DNA of 64,000 bases from Mycolicibacterium frederiksbergense (GTDB lineage Bacteria; Actinomycetota; Actinomycetes; Mycobacteriales; Mycobacteriaceae). This document shows, piece by piece, positions 8,749 to 17,525 of the stretch; within the stretch, counting starts at the first letter, position 1, and the number at the start of each line of letters is the position of its first letter. Both the position numbers and the translations under genes were made by a program. Location: contig NZ_CP038799.1 of assembly GCF_012223425.1 (NCBI RefSeq), forward strand, positions 992,001-1,056,000, given 5' to 3'. The notes beneath the pieces were generated by a model, which saw only the letters and a program-made list of their open reading frames with translations, was not told the origin of the DNA and searched no databases.

Positions 8749-11603
8749 GCGCGCACCCCCTGGGCCAGCAGTTCGGCCAGGTGCACGGCCCGGCGCGGGG
8801 TGCCGTGCGCGATCTGGGTGCGGCAACTGAATCCGTCGGCGATGACGACCGTGGTCGGGTCGGCCTTGCGGACCGCGGGTAGCAGCACCCGCTCCCCCAC
8901 CGTCTGCGATACCTCGTAGTGGCCACGTTCGAACCCGAAATTGCCCGCCAACCCGCAACATCCGGAGTCCGGGATGTCGGCGGCGATGCCCGCGGCGGCC
9001 ATCAGCGCGCGGTCGGCGTCGAAGCCGAGCACCGCGTGCTGGTGGCAGTGCGTCTGCACCAGTGCCTGCGCGTGCAGGCGCGGCGGCTGCCAGCCCGACG
9101 CGACGATGAACTCGGCGAAGGTGTGCATCGCCGCGGCGGCCTGGGCCGCCCGCGGGTCGTCGGCCAGCAGTTCGGGGGCGTCGCGACGAAGCGCCGCGGT
9201 GCAGCTGGGTTCCAGCCCGACGATCGGGATACCGGCGTCCAGGTGCGGCGCCAACCGCGACAGCGATCTCTGCAGCTGATTGCGGGCCGTCTTCAGCTGA
9301 CCGGTGGAGATCCAGGTCAGCCCGCAGCACACCGGGCCGTCGGGCAGCACGACCCGATACCCCGCGTCCTCGAGCACCTCGACGGCGGCCTTCCCGACGT
9401 GCGGGGCGAGGTGATCGGTGAAGCTGTCCGGCCACAGCAGCACCGGGCCGCGGGTGCCCTCGCGCTCGGGCCGGCCGGCGAACCAGGACGTGAACGTCTG
9501 CTCGGCGAACGCCGGGATATCGCGCTGCGGCGCGATGCCACCCAGCCGTTTCACCAGCGGGCCGCGCGCCAGCCGGTTGGCCAGCTTCGGCGCCTTGGCC
9601 GCCACCCGCGACCACAGCGGCAGCCAGCCCATGGACCAGTGCGACAGCGGCCGCGCCCAGGGCCGGCCCGCGTAGTGGTGGTGGGTGAATTCGGCCTTGT
9701 AGGTGGCCATGTCGACGTTCACCGGGCAGTCCGACAGGCACCCCTTGCAGGACAGACAGAGATCCAGCGCGTCGCGCACCTCGGTGGAGCGCCAGCCGTC
9801 GGTGACCAGGTCGCCGTGCAGCATCTCCCACAGCAGGTGCGCCCGCCCACGGGTGGAGTGCTGCTCCTCGCGGGTGGCCTGGTAGCTCGGGCACATCACC
9901 CCGCCGGCGCTCTGGCGGCACTTGCCGATGCCGACGCAGCGCCGTTGTGCCTGCGCGAAGTCGTGGTGGTCGTCGGTATAGGCGAACAGCGTCAACAACT
10001 TCCGGTCTTTCGCCGGACCGACGTGGCGGATCCCCGCGTCCAGCGCGGGCGGATCCACGATGACCCCCGGGTTGAGCACCCGTGCCGGATCCCAGATGTC
10101 CTTCATGCCGGCCAGTAACGCCAGCCCGTCGGCGCCGTACATCCGGCCCAGCATCTCCGAGCGGGCCCGGCCGTCGCCGTGCTCCCCGGACACCGACCCC
10201 CCCAGCGCCACCACCAGATCGGTGGCCTCTTCCACGAATGCCCGGTAGGCGGCCACCCCCTCGCTGCTGAGCAGGTCGAAGTCGATGCGCATGTGCATGC
10301 AGCCCTCACCGAAGTGCCCGTAGGAGGCGCCGGACAGCCCGTAGCGGCCCATGATCGCGTCCAGACCGCGCAGGTAGTCGGCGAGGCGCTGCGGCGGAAC
10401 CGCGGCATCCTCCCAGCCGCCCCAGGCTTCGGCACCGTCGGCGCGCCGGGTCGCCAGCCCGGCCGCATCGGTGCGGCACCGCCACAGCACGGCCTGCGCC
10501 GTCGGCTCGGTCACCAGCGACGCGGTCGCCGGTGAGCCCGAATCCTTCAGTGCGGCAAGCATCTCCTCGGCCGCCGCGGTGGCGGACACCAGATCCTCGC
10601 CGCCCATCTCGACCAGCACCCAGGCGCGCCCGCCGGGCAGTCCGGCGGCGATCGCCGCGCGGCGCACCTCGCCGGGCAGCCGGTCGACGAGCTGATCGTT
10701 GATGGACTCCATCGTCAGCGGGCGGTGTGCCAGCACCGCAGGCACGCATTCGGCCGATGCGATGGAATCGGTGAAACCCAGCACACACAGCACCCGCGCG
10801 GCCGGCACCGGTGTCAGCGCCACGGTCGCCCGCAGGGTGGCAGCGAATCCGCCCTCGCTGCCGCACAGCAGCGCGGCGACGTTGTAGCCGTGCTCGGGCA
10901 GCAGCTCGTGCAGCGCGTACCCGGAGATCTGGCGGGTGAACCGGCCGAAACCGCGCCGGATCGCCGCCTCGTGTGCGTCGGTGAAACCGGTGAGCTGCCG
11001 GTGCAGTTCGCCTTCGCGGCCGGCCCTGGTGATCAGCTCGTGACGGTCGCCGCCCGCGGTCACCGTGACGCGGGTGCCGTCGGCGAGCAGCACGTCCAGG
11101 GACCGCACGTTGTCGGCGGTGGTGCCCCAGGCCACCGAGTGCGCGCCGCAGGCGTTGTTGGCGATCATCCCGCCGAGGGTGGCGCGGCCGGCCGAGGACG
11201 GGTCGGCGCCGAATGTCAGTCGGTGCGGCCGGGCGGCGGCCAGCAGGCTGGTGAGCACCACGCCGGGTTCGACGACGGCGGTCCCGGCGGCGGCGTCGAT
11301 GTCCACGATGCGGTTCACATGCCGGGACGCGTCGATGACGACCCCGCCGATGGCGTTGCCGGCCATCGAGGTCCCGCCGCCGCGCAACGTGACCGGCGCA
11401 CCCGCTGCGGCGGTCAGCAGCACCGCCGCGGCGAGATCGTCGACGTCGGCGGGGACCACCACCAGGTCGGGCACCACCCGGTAATTGGACGCGTCGACGG
11501 CGTACAGACCCTTGGCGGTGGCATCGTCACCGACCGTGCCGCGCAGCTCGGAACGCAGCTGTGCGCCCAGCCGCCTGACGTCGTAGGTGGCGGGCGTTAA
11601 CAT
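8727..11603 (-). CDS. FAD-linked D-2-hydroxyacid oxidase/dehydrogenase fused to Fe-S (CCG) domain
   Basis: A 958-residue fusion. Residues about 25-260 form a PCMH-type FAD domain (VTLRGGGTSMAGNAIGGVVID; GGMIANNACGAHS), then a FAD-linked oxidase C-terminal domain, then a ferredoxin-like segment with CVGIGKC and CLSCKGCLSDCPVNVD cysteines, then two CCG-type segments (CCGLTWIST; CCGLAGNFGFERGHY). This is the YdiJ-like architecture of D-2-hydroxyglutarate/D-lactate dehydrogenases that pass electrons to the respiratory chain. ATG at 11603 sits inside operator site 2, suggesting a leaderless transcript or a later start. It is divergent from isomerase paralog 2. D-2-hydroxyglutarate is one candidate substrate, since hglS is in this window. 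Confidence 0.9.
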   Translation of the reverse strand: MLTPATYDVRRLGAQLRSELRGTVGDDATAKGLYAVDASNYRVVPDLVVVPADVDDLAAAVLLTAAAGAPVTLRGGGTSMAGNAIGGVVIDASRHVNRIVDIDAAAGTAVVEPGVVLTSLLAAARPHRLTFGADPSSAGRATLGGMIANNACGAHSVAWGTTADNVRSLDVLLADGTRVTVTAGGDRHELITRAGREGELHRQLTGFTDAHEAAIRRGFGRFTRQISGYALHELLPEHGYNVAALLCGSEGGFAATLRATVALTPVPAARVLCVLGFTDSIASAECVPAVLAHRPLTMESINDQLVDRLPGEVRRAAIAAGLPGGRAWVLVEMGGEDLVSATAAAEEMLAALKDSGSPATASLVTEPTAQAVLWRCRTDAAGLATRRADGAEAWGGWEDAAVPPQRLADYLRGLDAIMGRYGLSGASYGHFGEGCMHMRIDFDLLSSEGVAAYRAFVEEATDLVVALGGSVSGEHGDGRARSEMLGRMYGADGLALLAGMKDIWDPARVLNPGVIVDPPALDAGIRHVGPAKDRKLLTLFAYTDDHHDFAQAQRRCVGIGKCRQSAGGVMCPSYQATREEQHSTRGRAHLLWEMLHGDLVTDGWRSTEVRDALDLCLSCKGCLSDCPVNVDMATYKAEFTHHHYAGRPWARPLSHWSMGWLPLWSRVAAKAPKLANRLARGPLVKRLGGIAPQRDIPAFAEQTFTSWFAGRPEREGTRGPVLLWPDSFTDHLAPHVGKAAVEVLEDAGYRVVLPDGPVCCGLTWISTGQLKTARNQLQRSLSRLAPHLDAGIPIVGLEPSCTAALRRDAPELLADDPRAAQAAAAMHTFAEFIVASGWQPPRLHAQALVQTHCHQHAVLGFDADRALMAAAGIAADIPDSGCCGLAGNFGFERGHYEVSQTVGERVLLPAVRKADPTTVVIADGFSCRTQIAHGTPRRAVHLAELLAQGVRAQRSINC

Positions 11604-11613
11604 TGTTGACAAT
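11602..11613. promoter_or_regulatory. GntR-FCD-type operator, site 2
   Basis: ATTGTTGACAAT, 5-bp arms around TG, lies between the leftward FAD/Fe-S oxidase and the rightward isomerase-gntR operon. It overlaps the oxidase start codon. Because gntR is the second gene to the right, this site would also give autoregulation. Confidence 0.7.
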
Positions 11614-11649
11614 CTACTATCCCGGCATCGACAAGCCATGGAGGGACCC

Positions 11650-12369
11650 ATGCCGACCGTCGGCCTGCTCTACCCCGGCCACAGCGCCGAAGACGACTTT
11701 CCCGCGCTCGAGGACCGGATCGCCGGCGCGGTGCGGTTACCCGTCGTCATCACCTCCGTCGGCGAGGACGCGCACCGCGTCGATGCCCTGCTCGACCTCG
11801 GCAGCGACACCCGCCTCGCCGACGGCGCCGCCCAACTGGCCCCGGAACGCCCGGACGCGGTGATGTGGGCCTGCACCTCGGGCAGCTTCGTCTTCGGCGC
11901 GCAGGGCGCTGCCGACCAGGTGTCCGCGGTCGCCGCCGCGGCCGGGGTACCGGCGTCCTCGACATCCATCGCGTTCGTCGACGCGCTGCGTTTCCTGGGC
12001 CTGCGCCGGGTCGCCGTCGCGGCCTCCTACCCCGACGATGTCGCACAGCACTTCGTGGCGTTCCTGTCCGCGGGCGGGGCCGACGTGGTGTCGATGGGCA
12101 CCCACGGCATCTACACCGCCGCCGAGGTCGGCACCCTGGAACCGGCGCGGGTCATCGAGATGGTCACCGCCGCCGATCATCCCGATGCCGAGGCGGTGCT
12201 GGTCCCCGACACCGCGATGCACACACTTGCGATCATCGAGCGCCTCGAGGACGCCGTCGGCAAGCCCGTGCTGACGGCCAACCAGGTGACGGTGTGGAAG
12301 GGATTGCACCTGCTCGGGGAGGTGCCGGCCTTACCGGGCCTGGGCACGCTGTTCGGGGGGCGACGATGA
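11650..12369 (+). CDS. Maleate isomerase / Asp-Glu racemase-like protein (paralog 2, one cysteine missing)
   Basis: A 239-residue protein of the same family as the gene at 8026. It keeps the first catalytic-type cysteine (Cys75 in WACTSGSF), but where paralog 1 has ISCTNM this one reads LVPDTAM, so the second cysteine is replaced by Asp186. The C-terminal GKPVLTANQVTVWKGLHLLG matches paralog 1. Loss of one cysteine would change chemistry, for example from isomerisation to decarboxylation or a binding role. ATG at 11650 is set by GGAGGG at 11640-11645; an ATG at 11638 is in frame. Its stop overlaps the gntR start (ATGA). Confidence 0.85.
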   Translation: MPTVGLLYPGHSAEDDFPALEDRIAGAVRLPVVITSVGEDAHRVDALLDLGSDTRLADGAAQLAPERPDAVMWACTSGSFVFGAQGAADQVSAVAAAAGVPASSTSIAFVDALRFLGLRRVAVAASYPDDVAQHFVAFLSAGGADVVSMGTHGIYTAAEVGTLEPARVIEMVTAADHPDAEAVLVPDTAMHTLAIIERLEDAVGKPVLTANQVTVWKGLHLLGEVPALPGLGTLFGGRR

Positions 12370-13046
12370 CCGGGCACATCGGGCCGCTCATGCAGAAGTC
12401 GACGCCCAGCATCATCGCCGACAAGCTGCGCGCGGCCATCGGCTACGGCGAGCTCAAACCCGGCGAGCAACTCGGCGAGGCCGAGCTGGCCCGCCAACTG
12501 GGCGTCAGCCGCGGGCCGTTGCGCGAAGGGATGCAGCGCCTCACCCAGGAGGGGCTGCTGGTCGCGATTCGCAATCGCGGGCTGTTCGTCGTGGAGCTGA
12601 CCCCCGTCGACATCCGCGACATGTACCTGGCCCGCGCCGCCGCCGAACGCGCCGCGGCCCGCAAGATCATCGACGACGGCGATCACCTCGCCGCCGGGGA
12701 CGTGCTGCTGGCGATCGTCGACCGGATGGGGGACGCCCCCACCCCGGCGGCCGTCAGCGAGGTCGACATCGCCTTCCATGAGGAGCTGGTGAAACTGTCG
12801 GGCAGCCCGCGGCTGGCCCGGATGCACCTGACGTTCATCACCGAGACCCGGATGTGCATCCACGCTCTCGACGAGACCTACGCCAAGTCGGACTTTCGCG
12901 AGGAGGAGCACCGCACGCTGGCCGCGGCGATCCGCTCCGGGGACCGCGACCTCACCGACAGACTGCTGGTGGCCCACATGGACGACGCGCTGGCCCGGCT
13001 GATCGACGACCCGGCCGTCGAGGAAGCCGAGCCCGTCAGCGTCTGA
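12366..13046 (+). CDS. GntR-family transcriptional regulator with FCD domain
   Basis: A 226-residue regulator. The N-terminal winged helix reads PGEQLGEAELARQLGVSRGPLREGMQRLTQEGLLVAIRNRGLFV, and the all-helical FCD ligand domain occupies about residues 85-215 with conserved FHEELVKLSGSPRL and the C-terminal EEHRTLAAAIRSGD. FCD regulators bind organic acids, often through a metal. It is co-transcribed with isomerase paralog 2 (4-bp overlap) and lies centrally among four TTGT-N2-ACAA operator-like repeats, so I infer it controls the whole 5.0-17.3 kb catabolic set. It converges on the semialdehyde dehydrogenase gene. Confidence 0.95.
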   Translation: MTGHIGPLMQKSTPSIIADKLRAAIGYGELKPGEQLGEAELARQLGVSRGPLREGMQRLTQEGLLVAIRNRGLFVVELTPVDIRDMYLARAAAERAAARKIIDDGDHLAAGDVLLAIVDRMGDAPTPAAVSEVDIAFHEELVKLSGSPRLARMHLTFITETRMCIHALDETYAKSDFREEEHRTLAAAIRSGDRDLTDRLLVAHMDDALARLIDDPAVEEAEPVSV

Positions 13047-13052
13047 GCCCGG

Positions 13053-14510
13053 TCAATCCATCTTGATACCGATGTACTTCGTCTCGAGAAACTCGTCGAT
13101 GCCCACCGAACCGCCCTCGCGGCCGAGTCCGGAGGCCTTGACGCCGCCGAACGGGGCGGCCGGGTTGGACACCACACCCTGGTTCAACCCGACCATGCCG
13201 GTCTCCAGCGCCTCGGCGACCCGCAACGCACGGCGCAAATCGTTGGTGAAAACGTAAGACACCAAACCGTATTCGGTGTCGTTGGCGGCCGCGATCGCCT
13301 CGGCCTCGGTATCGAACGCGGTGAGCGGCGCGACGGGTCCGAAGATCTCCTGATCGCACATGTCGGCGTCGCGCGGCACTCCGGTCAGCACCGTCGGCGG
13401 GTAGAAGTACCCGGGCCCGCCGGGCGCCGCACCACCGGTCAGCACCGATGCCCCGCGCTCGACCGCATCGGCGACCAGGGTCTGCACCTTGCGCAGCGCG
13501 GCCTCGTCGATCAGCGGCCCGACGGTCACACCATCCTCGGTGCCGCGGCCCATCGTGAGCCCGGCCATCCGCTCGGCCAGCCGGCGACCGAACTCGTCGA
13601 TCACCGGCGCCTGCACGTAGATGCGGTTGGCCGCGGTGCATGCCTCCCCCATGTTGCGCATCTTGGCCGCGAGCGCGCCCTCGACCGCCTCGTCCAGGTC
13701 GGCGTCGTCGAACACCAGGAGCGGGGCGTTGCCGCCGAGCTCGAGTGACGTGCGCAGGATCTTCTCCGCGCACTGTTCGAGCAGCATCCGGCCGACGTTC
13801 GTCGATCCGGTGAACGACAACTTGCGGATCTGCCCCGACCGGACCAGCGGCTCGACCACCGGCCCGGCCTCGGTGGTGGTGATGCAGTTGACCGCCCCGG
13901 CGGGCAGGCCGGCCTCGGCGAGGATGTCCATGAGCGCCAGCATCGACAGCGGTGTCTGCGGCGCCGGCTTGATGATGCTGGTGCAGCCCGCCGCGATCGC
14001 CGGCCCGAGCTTGCGGGTGCCCATCGCCATCGGGAAGTTCCAGGGCGTGATCAGCAGGCACGGCCCGACCGGTTGGCGGGTGAGAAGAAAGCGGGCCCCA
14101 CCGGCAGGAGCGGTCTGGTAGCCACCGTCGATACGGACCGCTTCAGCGGCGAAGTGCCGGAAAAACTCTGCGGCGTAAGCAATCTCACCGCGAGCCTCGG
14201 CCAGCGGCTTGCCCATCTCCAGTGTCATCAACAGCGCCAGATCGTCGACACGTTCATGCAGCAGCGTGAAGGCACGGGTGAGGATGTCGGCGCGCTCGCG
14301 CGGCGCCATCGCCGCGAAGCCGGGTTGAGCGGCGACGGCGGCCGCCAGCGCGGCACGACCGTCGGCCGGTGCGGCGTCGGCGACCGCACACAGTGTCGCC
14401 CCCGTCGCCGGGTCGACGACGTCGGCGGTGCGCCCGCCTGCGGCGTCCACCCATTCGCCGCCGATGAACAGCCGCTTTCGGACGGCCGATACCACGCGTG
14501 CCTCGTCCAC
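13053..14510 (-). CDS. NAD(P)-dependent succinate-semialdehyde-type aldehyde dehydrogenase
   Basis: A 485-residue aldehyde dehydrogenase of the GabD class. The substrate-anchoring Asn158 (PWNFPMAMGTRKLGPA), Lys181 (IIKPAPQTP), general base Glu257 (LELGGNAP) and catalytic Cys291 (MGEACTAANRIYV) are all present. It would oxidise a short-chain semialdehyde such as succinate semialdehyde. The start is GTG at 14510 behind a GGGGTGATGGA stretch. It is divergent from the class III aminotransferase with operator site 3 between, the classic pairing for omega-amino-acid catabolism. A gabD-like role is inferred; chain length of the aldehyde is not known. Confidence 0.93.
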   Translation of the reverse strand: MDEARVVSAVRKRLFIGGEWVDAAGGRTADVVDPATGATLCAVADAAPADGRAALAAAVAAQPGFAAMAPRERADILTRAFTLLHERVDDLALLMTLEMGKPLAEARGEIAYAAEFFRHFAAEAVRIDGGYQTAPAGGARFLLTRQPVGPCLLITPWNFPMAMGTRKLGPAIAAGCTSIIKPAPQTPLSMLALMDILAEAGLPAGAVNCITTTEAGPVVEPLVRSGQIRKLSFTGSTNVGRMLLEQCAEKILRTSLELGGNAPLLVFDDADLDEAVEGALAAKMRNMGEACTAANRIYVQAPVIDEFGRRLAERMAGLTMGRGTEDGVTVGPLIDEAALRKVQTLVADAVERGASVLTGGAAPGGPGYFYPPTVLTGVPRDADMCDQEIFGPVAPLTAFDTEAEAIAAANDTEYGLVSYVFTNDLRRALRVAEALETGMVGLNQGVVSNPAAPFGGVKASGLGREGGSVGIDEFLETKYIGIKMD

Positions 14511-14545
14511 TCCATCACCCCTTCTGGTACCCCGCGGCCGTCCGC

Positions 14546-14563
14546 TAGATTGTTGACAATCTA
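14546..14563. promoter_or_regulatory. GntR-FCD-type operator, site 3
   Basis: TAGATTGTTGACAATCTA has perfect 8-bp arms and is the strongest of the four sites. It lies midway between the divergent semialdehyde dehydrogenase and aminotransferase starts. A further half-site ACAATC occurs at 14571-14576. Confidence 0.78.
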
Positions 14564-14587
14564 CCCGTCGACAATCAAGGAGCTGAT

Positions 14588-15838
14588 GTGACCGCGCTTT
14601 CTCCCGTCCTCAAGCAAGCTACCGGGGTGCTGGCCGCCCGCGGTGAAGGTGCGGTGCTCTACGACGAGGCCGAGCGCCGCTATCTGGACTTCACCGCGGG
14701 AATCGGCGTCACGAGCACCGGGCACTGCCACCCACGTGTCGTCGAGGCCGCACAGCGACAGGTCGGCACGCTGATCCACGCGCAGTACACCACCGTCATG
14801 CACCGACCGCTGCTCACCCTCGTCGAGCGCCTCGGCGAGGTGCTGCCCGCGGGACTGGACCGGGTGTTCTTCGCGAACTCCGGCAGCGAAGCCGTCGAGG
14901 CAGCGCTGCGACTCGCCCGCCAGAGCACCGGGCGCCCCAACATCATCGCCTTCCACGGCGGCTTCCATGGCCGCACGGTGGCCGCGGCATCGCTGACCAC
15001 GTCGGGCACCAAATTCCGGTCCGGCTTCTCACCGCTGATGGCCGGTGTCCACATCGCGCCGTTCCCCGACCCCACCCACTTCGGCTGGCCCGCCGAGCAG
15101 ACCACCGACTTCGCGCTGTCCCAACTGGATTACCTGTTGCAGACGATGTCCTCGCCCGCCGACACCGCGGCGTTCATCGTCGAACCGGTGCTGGGCGAAG
15201 GCGGCTATGTGCCGGCGAACGAACGATTCTTTGCCGGGCTACGCCGGCGGGCCGACGAGCACGGCATCCTGCTGATCGTCGACGAGGTGCAGACCGGTTT
15301 CGGGCGAACCGGAAAGTTCTGGGGCGGAGACCATTTCGCGGCCCGGCCGGACATCCTGATCTCCGCCAAGGGATTGGCGTCGGGTTTCCCGCTATCGGTG
15401 ATCGCGGCCCCGGAGGAGCTGATGGGCAAGGCCTGGCCCGGTTCGCAGGGCGGTACCTACGGCGCGAACGCGGTCGCCTGCGCGGCGGCCGTCGCCACGC
15501 TGGACGTGATCCGCGACGAGGGCCTGGTCGCCAACGCCGCCGACCGCGGCAGCCAACTCCGCGACGGCCTGCAACTGGTCGCCGACAAGCACGAGGCGAT
15601 CACCGATGTGCGCGGCCTTGGCCTGATGCTGGGCAACGAATTCCGCGACGCGGCAGGCAAACCCGATCCCGCGACGGCCTCTGCGGCACAACAGGAGGCC
15701 GCACGGCGCGGCCTCCTGCTGCTGACCTGCGGAGCCTGGGGTCAGGTGGTGCGGTTCATACCGGCACTGGTGGTCGACGCCGACCAGGTCGACGAAGCGG
15801 TCGGTATCTGGGCCGACGCGGTCAGCGCCGTGGTCTAG
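14588..15838 (+). CDS. Class III PLP aminotransferase (4-aminobutyrate aminotransferase-like)
   Basis: A 416-residue fold-type I aminotransferase. Visible PLP features are NSGSEAVEAALRLAR, FHGGFHGRT, the phosphate/ring Asp232 in IVDEVQTGFGRTG and the Schiff-base Lys261 in LISAKGLASGFPLS. It resembles GABA/omega-amino-acid transaminases, which move an amino group from a terminal amine to 2-oxoglutarate or pyruvate. Start is GTG at 14588 with AAGGAG at 14577-14582. Together with the divergent semialdehyde dehydrogenase it would convert an omega-amino acid to a dicarboxylate. Its stop overlaps the convergent transporter by 4 bp. Confidence 0.93.
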   Translation: MTALSPVLKQATGVLAARGEGAVLYDEAERRYLDFTAGIGVTSTGHCHPRVVEAAQRQVGTLIHAQYTTVMHRPLLTLVERLGEVLPAGLDRVFFANSGSEAVEAALRLARQSTGRPNIIAFHGGFHGRTVAAASLTTSGTKFRSGFSPLMAGVHIAPFPDPTHFGWPAEQTTDFALSQLDYLLQTMSSPADTAAFIVEPVLGEGGYVPANERFFAGLRRRADEHGILLIVDEVQTGFGRTGKFWGGDHFAARPDILISAKGLASGFPLSVIAAPEELMGKAWPGSQGGTYGANAVACAAAVATLDVIRDEGLVANAADRGSQLRDGLQLVADKHEAITDVRGLGLMLGNEFRDAAGKPDPATASAAQQEAARRGLLLLTCGAWGQVVRFIPALVVDADQVDEAVGIWADAVSAVV

Positions 15839-17220
15839 CGGCTGTCGGCCCCTGCGTACTCCAGCTGCGGTGGCGCCTCGGCCGTTCCGGGGATCTCGGT
15901 GCCGTTCATCGGGCAGCGGGTGGTCTCGGGAACTCTGCTGAGCGCGATGGCGCCGACGGCCACCGCGGCCATCATGTAGAAGGCCGGCCACAGGTTGTTG
16001 CCGGTCTCACCGACCAGCCACTCGTTGAGCGCCGGCGCGGTGCCACCGAAGATCGACGTCGACACGTTGTAAGCGATCGCGAAGCCCGCAAAGCGCACCT
16101 GGGTCGGGAACATCGCCGGGAACATCGCCGAGATCGTCGCCAGCTGAGGCACATACAGCAGGCCGAGCACCGCGAAGCCGATCAGAGCGCCCAGCGGGCC
16201 GGTGGACATCAGCATGAACATGGGCACCACCGCGACGAACAGACCGCCCAGCGACACCCACCACAGCGGCTTGCGGCCGACTCGGTCGGACAGATGCCCC
16301 GCGAACGGGACGAACACCATCATGGCCAGCATGCCGATGATCGGCACCACCAGGGACATGTCGGTGGACAGCCCGATCGCCTGCTCCAGATAGGTCGGCA
16401 TGTAGCTCAGCAGCGTGTAGTTCACCACGTTGAGCGCCACGACCAGGCCGCCCAGCTTCAGAATCGGCGCCCAGTAGCGGGTGAGCAGGTCCTTGAACGC
16501 CGCCCCGACGCTCTCCTCTTCCTTGCCCTGATCCTCCAGTTCCTTGAACACCGGTGTGTCCTCGAGCTTCATCCTCAGGTAGATCCCGATCAGCCCGAGC
16601 GGAGCCGCGAGCAGGAACGGGACCCGCCAACCCCAACTGCTCATCTGCTCATCGCCGAGTACCAGCGAGAATCCGAGCATCATCAGTGCACCCGCGGAAA
16701 AGCCGGCCAGCGTGCCGAATTCCAGGAAGCTGCCCATGAAACCGCGGCGCCGGGGCGGCGCGTACTCGGCCATGAACGTCGCCGCTCCGCCATACTCACC
16801 GCCGGTGGAAAAGCCCTGGATCATCCGCAGCAGCACCATCAGCACCGGCGCCCAGAACCCGATCGCGTCGTAGGTCGGCACCAGCCCGACGCAGAAGGTG
16901 GCGCTGGCCATCAGCACGATGGTGATCGCCAGGATCTGCCGACGCCCGAGCTTGTCGCCGAGCGGGCCCCAGACGAACCCACCCAGCGGGCGCACCAGGA
17001 ACGACACCGCGAACGTCATCAACGCCAGCAGCGTGGCGCTCTCGGTGTCGCCGGGGAAGATCGCCGCGGAGATGTAGGTGACGCCGTAGGCGTAGAGGCC
17101 GTAGTCGAACCACTCGGTGGCATTGCCGATTGCCGACGCCGCGATGGCCTTCTTCAGGACAGCGGGCGACGGCTCGCCCGATTCTGCGCTCGGTGCGGGC
17201 ACGTGATCGGAGCTGCTCAT
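15835..17220 (-). CDS. MFS transporter of the metabolite:H+ symporter (ProP/KgtP-like) group
   Basis: A 461-residue membrane protein with about twelve hydrophobic segments. The MHS hallmarks are ATEWFDYGLYAYG in the first helix, RPLGGFVWGPLGDKLGRRQILAITI after helix 2, and LLRMIQGFSTGGEYGGAATFMAEYAP in the first half, with a second loop SDRVGRKPLW. MHS carriers import organic acids, proline/betaine or dicarboxylates. ATG at 17220 follows AGGAG; upstream in-frame ATG codons lack such a site. Operator site 4 lies about 107 bp upstream, so this is the likely uptake step for the GntR-controlled pathway. Confidence 0.93.
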   Translation of the reverse strand: MSSSDHVPAPSAESGEPSPAVLKKAIAASAIGNATEWFDYGLYAYGVTYISAAIFPGDTESATLLALMTFAVSFLVRPLGGFVWGPLGDKLGRRQILAITIVLMASATFCVGLVPTYDAIGFWAPVLMVLLRMIQGFSTGGEYGGAATFMAEYAPPRRRGFMGSFLEFGTLAGFSAGALMMLGFSLVLGDEQMSSWGWRVPFLLAAPLGLIGIYLRMKLEDTPVFKELEDQGKEEESVGAAFKDLLTRYWAPILKLGGLVVALNVVNYTLLSYMPTYLEQAIGLSTDMSLVVPIIGMLAMMVFVPFAGHLSDRVGRKPLWWVSLGGLFVAVVPMFMLMSTGPLGALIGFAVLGLLYVPQLATISAMFPAMFPTQVRFAGFAIAYNVSTSIFGGTAPALNEWLVGETGNNLWPAFYMMAAVAVGAIALSRVPETTRCPMNGTEIPGTAEAPPQLEYAGADSR

Positions 17221-17326
17221 TCGGGGTCTCCTCGTATCAGGGACGGGAATCGGATGTCTCGCTCCGGCGCAGACCACCGACCTGAGGGCTCGCTCCACGA
17301 TGCGATAACCCAACTGTCATTTGTAA

Positions 17327-17340
17327 TTTTGTTGACAATC
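17327..17340. promoter_or_regulatory. GntR-FCD-type operator, site 4 (one imperfect arm)
   Basis: TTTTGTTGACAATC matches the consensus from the other three sites in the right arm and core, with two mismatches at the outer left arm. It lies upstream of the leftward transporter gene, about 107 bp from its start. Confidence 0.55.
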
Positions 17341-17525
17341 AGACGGTAGTCACGCCGGTGGAGCCCGGCAAGGGCCAGCTGTTAGGTCGCTGTTAATTCC
17401 GACGCACCTCTCAGACCCCACGCCATCCATCACACTCGCGTACCCACCCGATCAAGATCGAAACGCGAATGTCGTGACGCATTACCGCGCGCATCGAAAC
17501 CGCCCCCCTGGGGTAACCCCACGGC

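Noticed and set aside
17440..17465. GTTT-N15-GGGTAC on the minus strand upstream of the transporter, SigF-like
   Set aside because: The -35 is only CGTTT with 15-bp spacing, it lies about 220 bp from the gene, and the GntR-type site is nearer; the match could be chance in GC-rich DNA.
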